A stretch of DNA of 64,000 nt, from contig NZ_UHIY01000001.1 in the NCBI RefSeq assembly GCF_900460525.1, positions 2,790,001 through 2,854,000 of the forward strand, in the 5' to 3' direction. The DNA comes from Yersinia kristensenii (lineage in GTDB: Bacteria; Pseudomonadota; Gammaproteobacteria; Enterobacterales; Enterobacteriaceae). The notes beneath the pieces were generated by a model. That model was given only the letters and a program-made list of their open reading frames with translations. It was not told where the DNA came from and ran no database searches. The translations under genes were made by a program, and so were the position numbers. Shown here piece after piece: positions 1 to 9,011 of this stretch (positions are counted from its first letter, which is position 1; each line of letters begins with the position of its first letter).

Positions 1-182
1 GTCAACTCTCCTGATAACGCTTTGGCCAGCGACGATTTCCCACTGCCATTAGCGCCGACAAACGCCCAACTATCGCCCGGCTGTTTCTGGTCACCGGAGG
101 AGATATAAAGCTCGGGCAAGATGAGTGTTCGGGTGTCACTCAGGCGGAAACAACCTTGCGATATTTGCAACTCAGACATCAT
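1..182 (-). CDS. modF: ModF, ABC ATPase of the molybdate locus (N-terminal part, runs off the window)
   Basis: Only about the first 60 codons are present; the gene continues past base 1. The reading frame starts at tandem ATG codons (182-180 and 179-177) and shows the ModF-type N-terminus with a Walker A motif GANGSGKSS about 45 residues in. ModF is a double-ABC ATPase encoded next to modE in E. coli; its exact role in molybdenum handling is not settled. It lies just downstream of modE on the same strand (104-base gap), so the two are probably co-transcribed. A purine-rich stretch (GGGAAAG) abuts the first ATG, so the second ATG, which matches the E. coli start, is equally possible. Confidence 0.88.
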   Translation of the reverse strand, partial: MMSELQISQGCFRLSDTRTLILPELYISSGDQKQPGDSWAFVGANGSGKSSLAKALSGEL

Positions 183-286
183 CTTTCCCATATTCTGCAA
201 CGTTATAATAATGTAGGGATAGGCGGAATAGGGTTAAATGTCAACAGTAAATACCTTGCCCATGGTTAATAACTAACCTCAATTAT

Positions 287-1078
287 TTAGCAAAGTGTCG
301 CGATAATGACCCGATCCGCATTGAATTGTGCAATAACCTGGCTGCCCACGCGTAAATTAAGTTTGTGCAACTCGCTGTTATTCTGTGTTGAACAGAGGCT
401 GGCACCTCCCGCTAAGGTCAGGATAACCTCGCTGTGTTCATTACCTGGCTCAATACTGCTAACCGTCCCTGGCAGTGAGTTATCGGCAGCACCCGCCAAT
501 GCCGGGTCGGTCACCAGCTTTATCCAGGGCGCTTTGATAAGCGCCAGCACTTCTTTACCGGTGGCCAGTTGTAGTCGATCGGCACTTTGCTGGGTTATCG
601 CTGCAGATAAGCGAGTTTTGCCGTCAGATAAAAGAATATTGATGTGTTGCTGAACATGCTGGTGGTCGCGCTCAATCACTGTACCGAAAAATTGATTACG
701 GGCACTGGTTTGCAGTGAAAAACGAGAAATGGCCGCGAGTAAGCTGTCCAGCGGCATTGAGTCGTCTTTCAGGGTATCAAAGGCTTTTTGTTGAATTATC
801 GCGAGCAAATCATAAAGCTGAATTAAACGCTCGCCATAGCCGGTCAGAAAAGCACCGCCGCCACCCTTGCCACCCGTCGCGCGCTCGACCAGTGTTTCCT
901 CTGCCAATGTATTCATTTCATTGATGGCATCCCAGGCGCTTTTATAGCTAATCCCAGCGAGTTTCGCGCCCTGACTGATAGAACCCGTATTTTGTATTTG
1001 TTTAAGTAATGAAATACGTCGTGGATCGGCAAACAGTCGCTGCTGAAGTTTTAACGTAAGGAGGATTTCGGCCTGCAT
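287..1078 (-). CDS. modE: Molybdate-responsive transcription regulator ModE
   Basis: ModE is a dimeric DNA-binding protein that represses modABC when molybdate is bound and activates moaA. The 263-residue protein has an N-terminal winged helix-turn-helix (about residues 20-80; motifs GSISQGAKLAGISYKSAW and ERATGGKGGGG) and two C-terminal molybdate-binding MOP-type domains (from about 125), and ends in VIIATLC as in E. coli (262 residues). I chose the ATG at 1078-1076 because translation from it begins MQAEILLTLKLQQ, the family start, and GGAG lies 10 bases upstream; the frame stays open 19 codons further upstream without homology. It is divergent from acrZ-modABC, whose operator it should bind at 1631-1654. 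Confidence 0.96.
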   Translation of the reverse strand: MQAEILLTLKLQQRLFADPRRISLLKQIQNTGSISQGAKLAGISYKSAWDAINEMNTLAEETLVERATGGKGGGGAFLTGYGERLIQLYDLLAIIQQKAFDTLKDDSMPLDSLLAAISRFSLQTSARNQFFGTVIERDHQHVQQHINILLSDGKTRLSAAITQQSADRLQLATGKEVLALIKAPWIKLVTDPALAGAADNSLPGTVSSIEPGNEHSEVILTLAGGASLCSTQNNSELHKLNLRVGSQVIAQFNADRVIIATLC

Positions 1079-1313
1079 GATTATTTGCTCCAGCGGGAAA
1101 CGGATATTGTGACTCAACAATCGATGTATATCCAATGAACATCAAGTGGATAGCGCCGAGGTTCAAACCGCACGTTTGGCAGGTTACATTCTTTTAGTGT
1201 GGGTTAAAATAACTGAATTCATTCATTGCTCGCATAAATTACAGAGAATGATATCTATTTGTTATTGTGATAACGTGGTTTATCGCGCTATAAAGTGGTC
1301 ATGAGAGGTTGGT

Positions 1314-1454
1314 ATGTTAGATCTATTGAAAAGTCTGCTCTTTGCTGTGGTCATGGTTCCGGTAGTGATGGCAGTGATTTTGGGCCTGATCTATGGGCTG
1401 GGTGAGGTATTTAACATCATCTCCAAAAGCAGTCATAAGAAAGAGCGCACTTAA
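1314..1454 (+). CDS. acrZ: AcrZ, small inner-membrane subunit of the AcrAB-TolC pump
   Basis: This 46-codon frame reads [12 protein letters not shown], then a single hydrophobic helix (about residues 6-30, including [17 protein letters not shown]) and a short charged tail ending SHKKERT. It is nearly identical to E. coli AcrZ (49 residues, formerly YbhT) except for the tail. AcrZ binds AcrB and affects export of some drugs. The position between modE and modA is also as in E. coli. A GAGAGG ribosome binding site precedes the ATG, and a terminator follows at 1504-1541. Confidence 0.93.
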   Translation: MLDLLKSLLFAVVMVPVVMAVILGLIYGLGEVFNIISKSSHKKERT

Positions 1455-1503
1455 TACAGTTTTTTGACACAGTAATTTCTATTTTATCACTGTCTGATTT
1501 TAT

Positions 1504-1541
1504 AAATGCCTGGTGGATTGACGCCGGGCATTTTCGTTTTT
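1504..1541 (+). terminator. Rho-independent terminator after acrZ
   Basis: A 10-base-pair stem (AAATGCCTGG with CCGGGCATTT, one G-U pair) with a 10-base loop is followed by TCGTTTTTATC. It separates acrZ from the modA promoter. Confidence 0.75.
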
Positions 1542-1630
1542 ATCTTTTGCTGCCTTTCTGGCGTTATCTTGCGACAACTCAAGTTACCTCACATCTTGCC
1601 GATAAACTGAATGACCTGCCTGGCATGTTA

Positions 1631-1654
1631 CGTTATATTTCAACGTATATAACG
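1631..1654. promoter_or_regulatory. ModE operator upstream of modA
   Basis: The inverted repeat CGTTATAT, 8 bases, ATATAACG is perfect and has the sequence type known for the E. coli modA operator. It ends 23 bases before the modA start codon, where bound ModE-molybdate would block transcription. A second copy with the same 8-8-8 geometry is at 16859-16882 before moaA. Confidence 0.88.
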
Positions 1655-1677
1655 ATATCATTCATGCGGAGAACAAG

Positions 1678-2454
1678 ATGAAGAATCAATACGGTAAAGT
1701 GAATAAATGGGTTGCGAGTGCAGCACTGTTGGCGGCATTTTCCAGTTCAGCTATGGCGGCTGACATTACGGTTTTTGCTGCGGCCTCTTTGACCAATGCG
1801 CTGCAAGACATTTCGGCACAGTATAAAAAAGAAAAGCAAGTTGATGTCGTGGCTTCTTACGCTTCGTCTTCTACTCTGGCGCGCCAGATTGAGCAGGGCG
1901 CACCGGCGGATTTGTTTATCTCGGCTGACCAGCAATGGATGGATTATGCCATTGATAAACAACAAATGGTGGCTAACACTCGCTATACTTTGTTAGGTAA
2001 TGAACTGGTGTTGATCGCGCCAAAAGACAGCAAAATTGATAAAGTCGAAATTGATAAAAAAACCGATTGGAAGAAATTGTTAGATGGTGGCCGCCTGGCT
2101 GTCGGCGATCCTGACCATGTTCCTGCCGGGATTTATGCCAAAGAGTCATTAGAGAATTTAGGTGCCTGGTCAACTTTAGCCCCTGAGATGGCGCGCGCCA
2201 ATAATGTTCGCAGTGCTATGGCATTGGTCGAGCGGGCCGAAGCGCCACTGGGTATCGTCTATGGCTCAGATGCTATTGCTAGCGATAAAGTGAAAGTTGT
2301 GGGGGTATTCCCAGAAGCGAGTCATAAACCGGTTGAATACCCAATGGCGATTGTTAAGGGTCATGAAAATCCTGCCGTTACTGCTTTTTATGATTACCTG
2401 AAAAGCCCGGCAGCGGCGGTTATTTTCGAAAAATATGGATTTACCACACGCTAA
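1678..2454 (+). CDS. modA: Molybdate ABC transporter, periplasmic binding protein ModA
   Basis: ModA captures molybdate (and tungstate) in the periplasm and delivers it to ModBC. The 258-residue precursor has a clear signal peptide: K2, K7 and K10, a hydrophobic core at about 12-23, and cleavage after AMA at residue 27. The mature protein starts ADITVFAAASLTNAL, the molybdate-binding fold; YASSSTLARQIEQGAPADLF is the conserved binding segment. It is the first gene of modABC: its stop codon overlaps the modB start by one base (TAATG). The start has GCGGAG 8 bases upstream. Confidence 0.97.
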   Translation: MKNQYGKVNKWVASAALLAAFSSSAMAADITVFAAASLTNALQDISAQYKKEKQVDVVASYASSSTLARQIEQGAPADLFISADQQWMDYAIDKQQMVANTRYTLLGNELVLIAPKDSKIDKVEIDKKTDWKKLLDGGRLAVGDPDHVPAGIYAKESLENLGAWSTLAPEMARANNVRSAMALVERAEAPLGIVYGSDAIASDKVKVVGVFPEASHKPVEYPMAIVKGHENPAVTAFYDYLKSPAAAVIFEKYGFTTR

Positions 2455-3149
2455 TGATATTGAGTGAGTATGAGTGGCAGGCCATTATTCTGAGCCTGAA
2501 GGTTTCTGGTGTGGCGGTGGCGTGCAGTTTGCCATTAGGTATTTTAATGGCATGGATTTTAGTACGCTGCCGCTTCCCCGGTAAGTCTTTGTTAGACAGC
2601 GTGATTCATTTGCCACTGGTGTTGCCGCCAGTGGTGATTGGTTATTTGCTGTTGATAAGTATGGGGCGGCGCGGTTTTATTGGCGAATGGCTCTATAGCT
2701 GGTTTGGTATTAATTTCAGTTTCAGTTGGCGCGGCGCGGCGCTGGCCTCGGCGGTGGTGGCTTTCCCGCTGATGGTCAGGGCCATCCGGCTGGCGCTGGA
2801 AGCGGTCGATACCCGCCTGGAGCTTGCAGCCCGCACATTAGGAGCGAATCCGTGGCGGGTGTTTTTCACCATTACCCTGCCGCTCTCTTTACCGGGGGTC
2901 ATTGCCGGTACGGTATTATCTTTTGCCCGTTCGCTGGGGGAGTTTGGTGCGACTATCACTTTCGTTTCCAATATTCCCGGCGAAACCCGCACGATCCCTC
3001 TGGCAATGTACACCCTGATTGAAACTCCCGGCGCTGAAGCGGCGGCGGCGCGGCTGTGTATCATCGCCATTATTTTGTCACTGGTTTCTCTGTTGTTGTC
3101 CGAATGGTTGGCGCGTTGGGGCAAAAAACGCATGGGGGCACCATGCTAG
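2454..3149 (+). CDS. modB: Molybdate ABC transporter permease ModB
   Basis: ModB forms the membrane channel of the molybdate importer. The 231-residue protein (E. coli 229) has about five hydrophobic helices and the permease EAA-type loop around [14 protein letters not shown] (about residues 122-135), which contacts the ATPase Mod[19 protein letters not shown] is typical of this permease family. It overlaps modA by one base at the start and modC by seven bases at the end, indicating translational coupling in one operon. Confidence 0.97.
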   Translation: MILSEYEWQAIILSLKVSGVAVACSLPLGILMAWILVRCRFPGKSLLDSVIHLPLVLPPVVIGYLLLISMGRRGFIGEWLYSWFGINFSFSWRGAALASAVVAFPLMVRAIRLALEAVDTRLELAARTLGANPWRVFFTITLPLSLPGVIAGTVLSFARSLGEFGATITFVSNIPGETRTIPLAMYTLIETPGAEAAAARLCIIAIILSLVSLLLSEWLARWGKKRMGAPC

Positions 3150-4207
3150 AACTGGATTTCAGTCAACAATTGGGCGATTTGCATCTGCAAGTTTCCACTC
3201 ATTTACCTGCGCAGGGGATTACGGCGATTTTTGGTTTGTCGGGGGCCGGTAAAACCTCATTAATCAATGTGATTGGTGGCCTGACTCGCCCGCAGCAAGG
3301 TAAAGTTGTGCTCAATGGCCGGGTGCTGGTGGATGCAGAACAGCGGATTTATCTGCCGCCGGAAAAACGCCGCGTGGGTTATGTTTTTCAGGATGCCCGC
3401 TTGTTCCCGCACTATCGCGTGATGGGCAACTTGCAATATGGCATGAACCCGTCGATGCGCGGGCAGTTTGATACCATTGTAGGGTTGCTGGGTATTGAGG
3501 CGCTATTAGGGCGCTTCCCGCTGACCCTCTCTGGCGGCGAGAAACAGCGGGTGGCCATTGGCCGTGCATTACTGACCGCCCCTGAGCTGCTGCTGATGGA
3601 TGAACCCTTGGCCTCACTGGATTTGCCGCGTAAACGTGAGCTGTTGCCCTATTTGGAGCGCTTGGCGCAAGACGTCAATACCCCGATATTGTATGTCAGT
3701 CACAGTATGGATGAGATTTTGCGTCTGGCGGATCAAGTAGTGGTGATGGATGCCGGTAAAGTGCGGGCAGTGGGTGGGCTGGAGGAAGTATGGGCCAGTA
3801 GCGCACTGCGGCCATGGCTGCAACGAGAAGAGCCGAGCAGCATATTGCGAGTGAATGTCATTGGTCATCATGATCGCTATGCGATGACGGCATTGGCACT
3901 CGGCGACCAGCGGTTGTGGGTCGGTAAACTGGAGGCGCAAAAGGGCGACTCAATGCGCATCCGGATTAATGCGGCGGATGTTTCATTAGTGTTGCAACCG
4001 CCGCAAAACAGCAGTATTCGCAATATTTTGCCGGTCAAAATAGCCGAATGCCTCGAAGTTGATGGGCAGATTGATGTCAAACTGGCGGTTGGCGACCAAT
4101 GGTTATGGGCCAGAATTACACCCTGGGCGCGGGATGAACTGGGGCTGAAGCCGGGCCAGTGGGTTTACGCGCAGATAAAAAGCGTGTCGTTTAATCGAAA
4201 AAATTAA
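3143..4207 (+). CDS. modC: Molybdate ABC transporter ATPase ModC
   Basis: ModC drives molybdate import by ATP hydrolysis at the inner face of the membrane. The 354-residue protein has Walker [10 protein letters not shown] (residues 31-39), the signature LSGGEKQR, Walker [13 protein letters not shown], and a C-terminal molybdate-binding MOP domain (from about 290). The start at 3143 gives MLELDFSQ, matching E. coli ModC (352 residues); the longer open frame from 3056 lies inside modB. It overlaps the end of modB by seven bases. A structured element and terminator follow before ybhA. Confidence 0.97.
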   Translation: MLELDFSQQLGDLHLQVSTHLPAQGITAIFGLSGAGKTSLINVIGGLTRPQQGKVVLNGRVLVDAEQRIYLPPEKRRVGYVFQDARLFPHYRVMGNLQYGMNPSMRGQFDTIVGLLGIEALLGRFPLTLSGGEKQRVAIGRALLTAPELLLMDEPLASLDLPRKRELLPYLERLAQDVNTPILYVSHSMDEILRLADQVVVMDAGKVRAVGGLEEVWASSALRPWLQREEPSSILRVNVIGHHDRYAMTALALGDQRLWVGKLEAQKGDSMRIRINAADVSLVLQPPQNSSIRNILPVKIAECLEVDGQIDVKLAVGDQWLWARITPWARDELGLKPGQWVYAQIKSVSFNRKN

Positions 4208-4264
4208 CTATTATCAACAGGTTAAATCGCACGTCATCGAGGCGCCTCACACTGCTGACAAAGT

Positions 4265-4376
4265 CGATTGAAGGGGAAATGTTCCGTTGGGGCATAGTCG
4301 CGTAAACGACCGAAGCGCCCCTAGGGACAGTCGCCCCTTCACTCATTTGGTTTTATACTGGGTTTATCATTAACCT
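4265..4376 (+). ncRNA. Candidate structured RNA downstream of modC (unknown family)
   Basis: Bases 4269-4341 fold into one long interrupted hairpin built from four nested helices: 4269-4276/4334-4341 (TGAAGGGG with CCCCTTCA, 8 bp), 4280-4285/4324-4329 (TGTTCC with GGGACA, 6 bp, one G-U), 4289-4293/4317-4321 (GGGGC with GCCCC, 5 bp) and 4297-4300/4307-4310 (GTCG with CGAC). It lies between modC and the terminator at 4377-4403. It could be a 3' untranslated element of modABC or an independent small RNA. I do not recognise it as a named family, and no promoter is certain. Confidence 0.35.
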
Positions 4377-4403
4377 AAGCGCCCATCACCAAGGCGCTTT
4401 TTT
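4377..4403 (+). terminator. Rho-independent terminator after modC / structured element
   Basis: The stem AAGCGCC with GGCGCTT (7 bp), a 9-base loop and a run of six T form a plus-strand terminator. There is no T run on the other strand, so it does not serve ybhA. Confidence 0.8.
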
Positions 4404-4414
4404 CGGCTTAATGA

Positions 4415-5236
4415 TTAAGCCAACACATGCTGGCGGATAACCGCGGCAATGCCCGGCTGTTCGTTATCGGCAATCACCAAATCAGCTCGTTGTTTGATGG
4501 CATCGGCGCTATTACCCATCGCCACACCCAAACCGGCGCTCTCAAGCATACTCAGGTCGTTAAAATTATCACCAAAAGCCACGACGTCTTTCATGCTTAA
4601 TCCTTGAGATTCAACCCATTGTTGCAGGCGCATTCCTTTGCTATTACCAGCTTGCGCGATATCCACCTGATCATGCCACGACCATTCACACGCCAGCCCC
4701 ATTTCATCTTCTACTTTGCTGGCGAATACTTTTAGTTGCTCAATATCGGCATGGGAAGTGGCAAATTTCCAGATAGCATTGGCGCTGTGGGCAGCCTCTA
4801 ACAAGCTATCGACATGAAGCAGTGTTGGGCGCTGGGCAACCGGCAATGATTCGGCCCAACTCAGGGAGCGAACCACATGCCCGCTGCTCTGCTGATAGAG
4901 CATCGCGTCATCGACATACATCAACCCGTGGATATCACTTTGCTCCAACAATTGTAATACCTGAACCGCCTGCTGAGGTTGTAATGGATTGGAATCCAAA
5001 ACCTTTTTGGCTTGATAATCATATATATAGGTGCCGTTACAGCAAATTGCTGGGGTATCTAGCTCTAAAGCCTGATAAAACGGATGAATCGCCACATGAT
5101 GACGGCCAGTGACCACCACCACTTTCACACCCTCAGCCCGTGCTTGGGCCAGTGCGGATAAAGATTCTGGTAAAATACGTTTCTTGCTGTCGAGCAGTGT
5201 TCCATCCAGATCCAATGCAATAATACGGTATGTCAT
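4415..5236 (-). CDS. ybhA: HAD-superfamily sugar/pyridoxal phosphate phosphatase YbhA
   Basis: YbhA belongs to the Cof-type HAD hydrolases; the E. coli protein dephosphorylates pyridoxal 5'-phosphate and some sugar phosphates. The 273-residue protein has motif I ALDLDGTLLDS near residue 8 with the two catalytic aspartates, motif II VVVVTGRHH, and motif IV VAFGDNFNDLSML near the C-terminus, with the cap domain between. The ATG at 5236 gives MTYRIIALDLDGT, the family start; the frame is open 20 codons further upstream without similarity. It is convergent with modABC and divergent from pgl. Confidence 0.94.
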   Translation of the reverse strand: MTYRIIALDLDGTLLDSKKRILPESLSALAQARAEGVKVVVVTGRHHVAIHPFYQALELDTPAICCNGTYIYDYQAKKVLDSNPLQPQQAVQVLQLLEQSDIHGLMYVDDAMLYQQSSGHVVRSLSWAESLPVAQRPTLLHVDSLLEAAHSANAIWKFATSHADIEQLKVFASKVEDEMGLACEWSWHDQVDIAQAGNSKGMRLQQWVESQGLSMKDVVAFGDNFNDLSMLESAGLGVAMGNSADAIKQRADLVIADNEQPGIAAVIRQHVLA

Positions 5237-5456
5237 AGCGATTCTAATCCCAAGGCGAGAAATAATATGTTTGAACAGTATTTTCTGATGGTACACCGGA
5301 TAGCAGGCTGATTAAACCAAACTGGGGAACAGGGAGCATAATCGGTTAAAAATAAGCGGGATAAGTTTTGAGCCGCGCGACGGCGGACTGTTGTATTATC
5401 TAAGGTATAAATAATACCAAGTAGATTTGCCCAACAGGCCCGACTAAGGAGTAAAG

Positions 5457-6452
5457 ATGAAGCAAGTGGTTTACGTGGCAAGCCCAGACAGTCAACAGAT
5501 TCATGTCTGGCAATTAGATTCCTCCGGTGCATTAACGTTACTGCAAACGGTTGACGTACCGGGCCAAGTGCAGCCGATGAGCATCAATCCAAACCAGCGC
5601 CACCTGTATGTTGGCGTTCGTCCTGATTTTGGCATTGTTAGCTACAATATCGGCGATGATGGCACCTTAACTGCCGCCGGTATGGCACCCCTGCCGGGCA
5701 GCCCAACTCACATTGGTACGGATTTACAAGGCCGTTTCTTGTTCTCTGCTTCTTACAGTTTCAACTGTGTCAGTATCAGCCCTATTGATGAGCATGGTGT
5801 GGTACAGGCCCCTATTCAGCAGTTGGATGATTTACCCGCACCGCACTCGGCAAATATTGACCCGACCAATCAAATCTTGTTGGTGCCTTGTCTGAAAGAA
5901 GACAAAGTGCGGTTATTTGATTTGAGTACGGCGGGCAAATTAACACCACATGCGCAGGCGAATGTGACTGTTGCCGCAGGTGCTGGCCCGCGTCACATGG
6001 CCTTCCACCCTAATCAGCAGGTGGCTTATTGTGTGAATGAGCTGAATAGCTCGGTTGATGTATACCAAATCAGCAATAACGGCCAAGAATATAAGATTAT
6101 TCAAACATTGGATGCCATGCCGGCTGGTTTTACCGACACCCGCTGGGCGGCGGATATTCATATCACGCCAAATGGCCGCCATCTGTATATTAGTGACCGT
6201 ACTGCCAGTTTATTGGGTATTTTCAGTGTTTCTGACGACGGGCGAGAGATTGCATTGGTCGGGCATCATCCGACGGAAGCACAGCCGCGCGGTTTCAATA
6301 TTGACCATAGCGGTAACTTCCTGATTTCTTCCGGTCAAAAATCCGATCATATTGAAGTGTATCGCATTGATCAGAACAGCGGTGAGCTGACCACGCTAAA
6401 CCGCTACCCGGTCGGGAAAGGCCCGATGTGGGTGAGTATTTTGGCGAAATAG
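5457..6452 (+). CDS. pgl: 6-phosphogluconolactonase Pgl
   Basis: This cytoplasmic enzyme hydrolyses 6-phosphogluconolactone in the oxidative pentose phosphate pathway. The 331-residue protein has exactly the length of E. coli Pgl (YbhE) and the seven-bladed propeller sequence pattern: repeated segments such as [19 protein letters not shown] and [14 protein letters not shown] at regular spacing. GGAG lies 7 bases before the ATG. It stands alone, divergent from ybhA and convergent with bioA, with a large palindrome at 6470-6546 between the last two. Confidence 0.96.
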   Translation: MKQVVYVASPDSQQIHVWQLDSSGALTLLQTVDVPGQVQPMSINPNQRHLYVGVRPDFGIVSYNIGDDGTLTAAGMAPLPGSPTHIGTDLQGRFLFSASYSFNCVSISPIDEHGVVQAPIQQLDDLPAPHSANIDPTNQILLVPCLKEDKVRLFDLSTAGKLTPHAQANVTVAAGAGPRHMAFHPNQQVAYCVNELNSSVDVYQISNNGQEYKIIQTLDAMPAGFTDTRWAADIHITPNGRHLYISDRTASLLGIFSVSDDGREIALVGHHPTEAQPRGFNIDHSGNFLISSGQKSDHIEVYRIDQNSGELTTLNRYPVGKGPMWVSILAK

Positions 6453-6469
6453 GCTATTTTACTTGCCAT

Positions 6470-6546
6470 TTTGAATGTGGGCAGTGCTGGTAATCCTCAC
6501 GTACTTTTTTGTACGCTCCGGTTACTGTGCGCTGTCCGCATTCAAA
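6470..6546. repeat. Large palindromic element between pgl and bioA
   Basis: The ends read TTTTGAATG and CATTCAAAC. Inside, the arms pair imperfectly over about 25 bases (GTGGGCAGTGC with GCGCTGTCCGC, then GGTAA with TTAC), and the centre is CGTAC, six T, GTACG. It lies between the converging genes pgl and bioA and could end transcription from both sides. I do not see a second copy in the window. Confidence 0.6.
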
Positions 6547-6581
6547 CTGACTGCAACAATGACGCCAATAAGGTCATTTTT

Positions 6582-7859
6582 CTAATTGGCACTGACTACC
6601 GCAGACGCCACTGCATCCGTCAGCCGGGATAATGCCTCCGACGAAATAATATAAGGTGGCATCAGGTAAATCAGCTTGCCAAAGGGCCTGATCCACACCC
6701 CGTGTTCGACAAAGCCGCGTTGTAGGCGGGCGACATTAACTGGCTGCTTCATTTCCACTACTCCGATCGCCCCCAACACTCGCACATCTGCCACCGCTTT
6801 GTGTTCTGCTAATGGCAGCAAGGCTTGTTTTAATTGAGTTTCTATGGCGGAAACGTGCTGTTGCCAGTGATTTTCAGCCAATAAATTCAAACTCGCCGAG
6901 GCCACCGCGCAAGCCAGCGGGTTTGCCATAAATGTCGGCCCGTGCATAAAGCACCCGGCATCACCATTACTGATGGTTTCTGCCACTTTTCGGGTGGTCA
7001 GTGTGGCCGATAATGTCAGATACCCCCCTGTCAGCGCTTTGCCCAAGCAGAGAATATCTGGCACGATTTGTGCGTGTTCACAGGCGAAAAGTTTACCGGT
7101 GCGGCCAAAACCGGTGGCGATTTCATCAGCAATCAACAGAATTTGATGCTGATCGCACAGTGCTCTTACCTCACGCAAATAAGCGGGGTGGTAAATTCGC
7201 ATCCCGCCCGCGCCTTGCACTATGGGCTCTAAAATCACCGCCGCAATCTCACCCGAGTGTTTTGCTATCATCGCAGCAAAATCCGTGGTGTCTTCCGGGT
7301 TCCACTCCTCATCAAAACGGCATTGTGGCGCGCTAGCGAACAGATTTTCCGCTAAATAGCCCTGATACAAACTGTGCATGGAATTCTGCGGGTCACACAC
7401 TGACATCGCGCCGAAGGTATCGCCATGATAGCCATGGCGCAGGGTCAAAATCCGCTGTCGCCGCTCCCCTTTTGCTTGCCAATATTGCAAAGCCATTTTC
7501 AGGGCAACTTCTACCGCCACTGAGCCAGAATCCGCCAGAAATACACATTCCAGCGCCGGTGGCGTCATGGCGACCAGTTGTTGGCACAGCTTCACTGCTG
7601 GCGGATGAGTGATGCCGCCAAACATGACATGCGACATTTTATCTAACTGCTGATGGGCTGCCTGATTCAATGCCGGGTGATTGTATCCGTGAATAGCCGC
7701 CCACCATGACGACATGCCATCAATCAATCGCCGACCATCAGCCAGTTCTAACTCAACCCCCTCGGCTGCCACCACCGGATAGCAGGGGAGCGGATCAGTC
7801 ATTGAAGTGTAGGGATGCCAAATATGGCGTTGGTCAAAAGCCAGATCAGAAGGTGTCAT
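6582..7859 (-). CDS. bioA: Adenosylmethionine--8-amino-7-oxononanoate aminotransferase BioA
   Basis: BioA is a PLP enzyme that transfers an amino group from S-adenosylmethionine to KAPA, giving DAPA in biotin synthesis. The 425-residue protein has the family start with IWHPYTSM, substrate-site residues [13 protein letters not shown], the HGYHGDT segment, the cofactor-binding aspartate in [15 protein letters not shown] and the PLP lysine in [10 protein letters not shown] (about residue 274). It is divergent from bioBFCD and shares with it the BirA operator at 7869-7902. Confidence 0.97.
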   Translation of the reverse strand: MTPSDLAFDQRHIWHPYTSMTDPLPCYPVVAAEGVELELADGRRLIDGMSSWWAAIHGYNHPALNQAAHQQLDKMSHVMFGGITHPPAVKLCQQLVAMTPPALECVFLADSGSVAVEVALKMALQYWQAKGERRQRILTLRHGYHGDTFGAMSVCDPQNSMHSLYQGYLAENLFASAPQCRFDEEWNPEDTTDFAAMIAKHSGEIAAVILEPIVQGAGGMRIYHPAYLREVRALCDQHQILLIADEIATGFGRTGKLFACEHAQIVPDILCLGKALTGGYLTLSATLTTRKVAETISNGDAGCFMHGPTFMANPLACAVASASLNLLAENHWQQHVSAIETQLKQALLPLAEHKAVADVRVLGAIGVVEMKQPVNVARLQRGFVEHGVWIRPFGKLIYLMPPYIISSEALSRLTDAVASAVVSAN

Positions 7860-7868
7860 GAGGATAAG

Positions 7869-7902
7869 TTGTAAACCAAATTGATGTAAGAATGGTTGAC
7901 AG
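7869..7902. promoter_or_regulatory. BirA (biotin repressor) operator between bioA and bioB
   Basis: TTGTAAACC, 16 bases, GGTTGACAG: the left arm and the spacing match the E. coli bio operator exactly and the right arm differs at two positions. It lies 10 bases upstream of the bioA ATG and 57 upstream of bioB, over the facing promoters. BirA bound to biotinyl-AMP would repress both directions. Confidence 0.88.
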
Positions 7903-7958
7903 TATATCGAGTTTATCTACACTGACGACACTTTTTTCTCTTCCCTGGAGAGGCCGTA

Positions 7959-9011
7959 ATGGCAAATTATATGCGCTGGACCGTCGGGCAAGCCCAAGCC
8001 CTGTTTGAAAAACCTTTGCTGGATTTATTATTTGAAGCTCAGCAAATTCATCGTCAACATTTTGATCCGCGTCAGGTTCAGGTCAGTACCTTGTTGTCGA
8101 TTAAAACCGGTGCTTGCCCGGAAGATTGCAAATATTGCCCACAAAGTTCGCGCTACAAAACCGGGCTGGAAAGTGAGCGATTAATGCAGGTCGAGCAAGT
8201 GCTGGAATCCGCAAAAAAAGCCAAAGCTGCTGGTTCAACCCGTTTCTGTATGGGGGCGGCCTGGAAAAATCCACATGAGCGCGATATGCCTTATTTGGAA
8301 AAAATGGTCGAAGGTGTTAAGGCGATGGGGATGGAAACCTGTATGACTCTGGGTTCTTTGGACAAGCAGCAAGCCCATCGGCTGGCCAATGCCGGGCTGG
8401 ATTATTACAATCACAATCTGGATACCTCGCCGGAATTCTACGGCAGCATTATCACCACCCGCAGTTATCAGGAGCGGCTCGATACTCTCAGTGAAGTGCG
8501 CGATGCCGGCATCAAGGTTTGCTCCGGCGGGATTGTCGGGCTGGGGGAGACGGTGCGTGACCGGGCAGGGCTGTTAGTGCAACTGGCGAATTTGCCGAAA
8601 CCGCCGGAAAGTGTGCCGATCAACATGCTGGTCAAAGTGAAAGGCACGCCAATGGAAAACAACGAAGATGTGGATGCGTTCGACTTCATTCGCACTATCG
8701 CGATTGCCCGCATCATGATGCCCACCTCCTATGTGCGGCTCTCTGCTGGTCGTGAGCAGATGAATGAGCAGACCCAGGCTATGTGCTTTATGGCGGGTGC
8801 TAACTCCATTTTCTACGGCTGCAAACTACTCACCACACCGAACCCGGAAGAAGATAAAGATTTGCAGTTATTCCGTAAGTTGGGGCTAAACCCACAGCAG
8901 ACGGCAACTCATCACGGCGATCGTGAGCAGCAGCAGGCCTTGACCGAGCAATTATTGCATAGCGATTCTTTGCCCGAGGATGCGGTTCAATTTTACAACG
9001 CGGCAGTCTGA
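7959..9011 (+). CDS. bioB: Biotin synthase BioB
   Basis: BioB is a radical-SAM enzyme that inserts sulfur into dethiobiotin. The 350-residue protein carries the 4Fe-4S cysteines C53, C57 and C60 in [12 protein letters not shown], the same positions as in E. coli (346 residues). Cysteines for the 2Fe-2S cluster are in [16 protein letters not shown] and [13 protein letters not shown], and the cluster arginine is in [14 protein letters not shown] lies 7 bases before the ATG. It is the first gene of bioBFCD; its stop overlaps the bioF start (TGATG). Confidence 0.98.
   Translation: MANYMRWTVGQAQALFEKPLLDLLFEAQQIHRQHFDPRQVQVSTLLSIKTGACPEDCKYCPQSSRYKTGLESERLMQVEQVLESAKKAKAAGSTRFCMGAAWKNPHERDMPYLEKMVEGVKAMGMETCMTLGSLDKQQAHRLANAGLDYYNHNLDTSPEFYGSIITTRSYQERLDTLSEVRDAGIKVCSGGIVGLGETVRDRAGLLVQLANLPKPPESVPINMLVKVKGTPMENNEDVDAFDFIRTIAIARIMMPTSYVRLSAGREQMNEQTQAMCFMAGANSIFYGCKLLTTPNPEEDKDLQLFRKLGLNPQQTATHHGDREQQQALTEQLLHSDSLPEDAVQFYNAAV

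Noticed and set aside
306..653. Plus-strand frame opposite modE
   Set aside because: It is a shadow of the well-supported modE gene.
1160..1185. Possible MarA/SoxS box (ACCGCAC) upstream of acrZ
   Set aside because: Only the left half matches; the right half of the consensus is absent.
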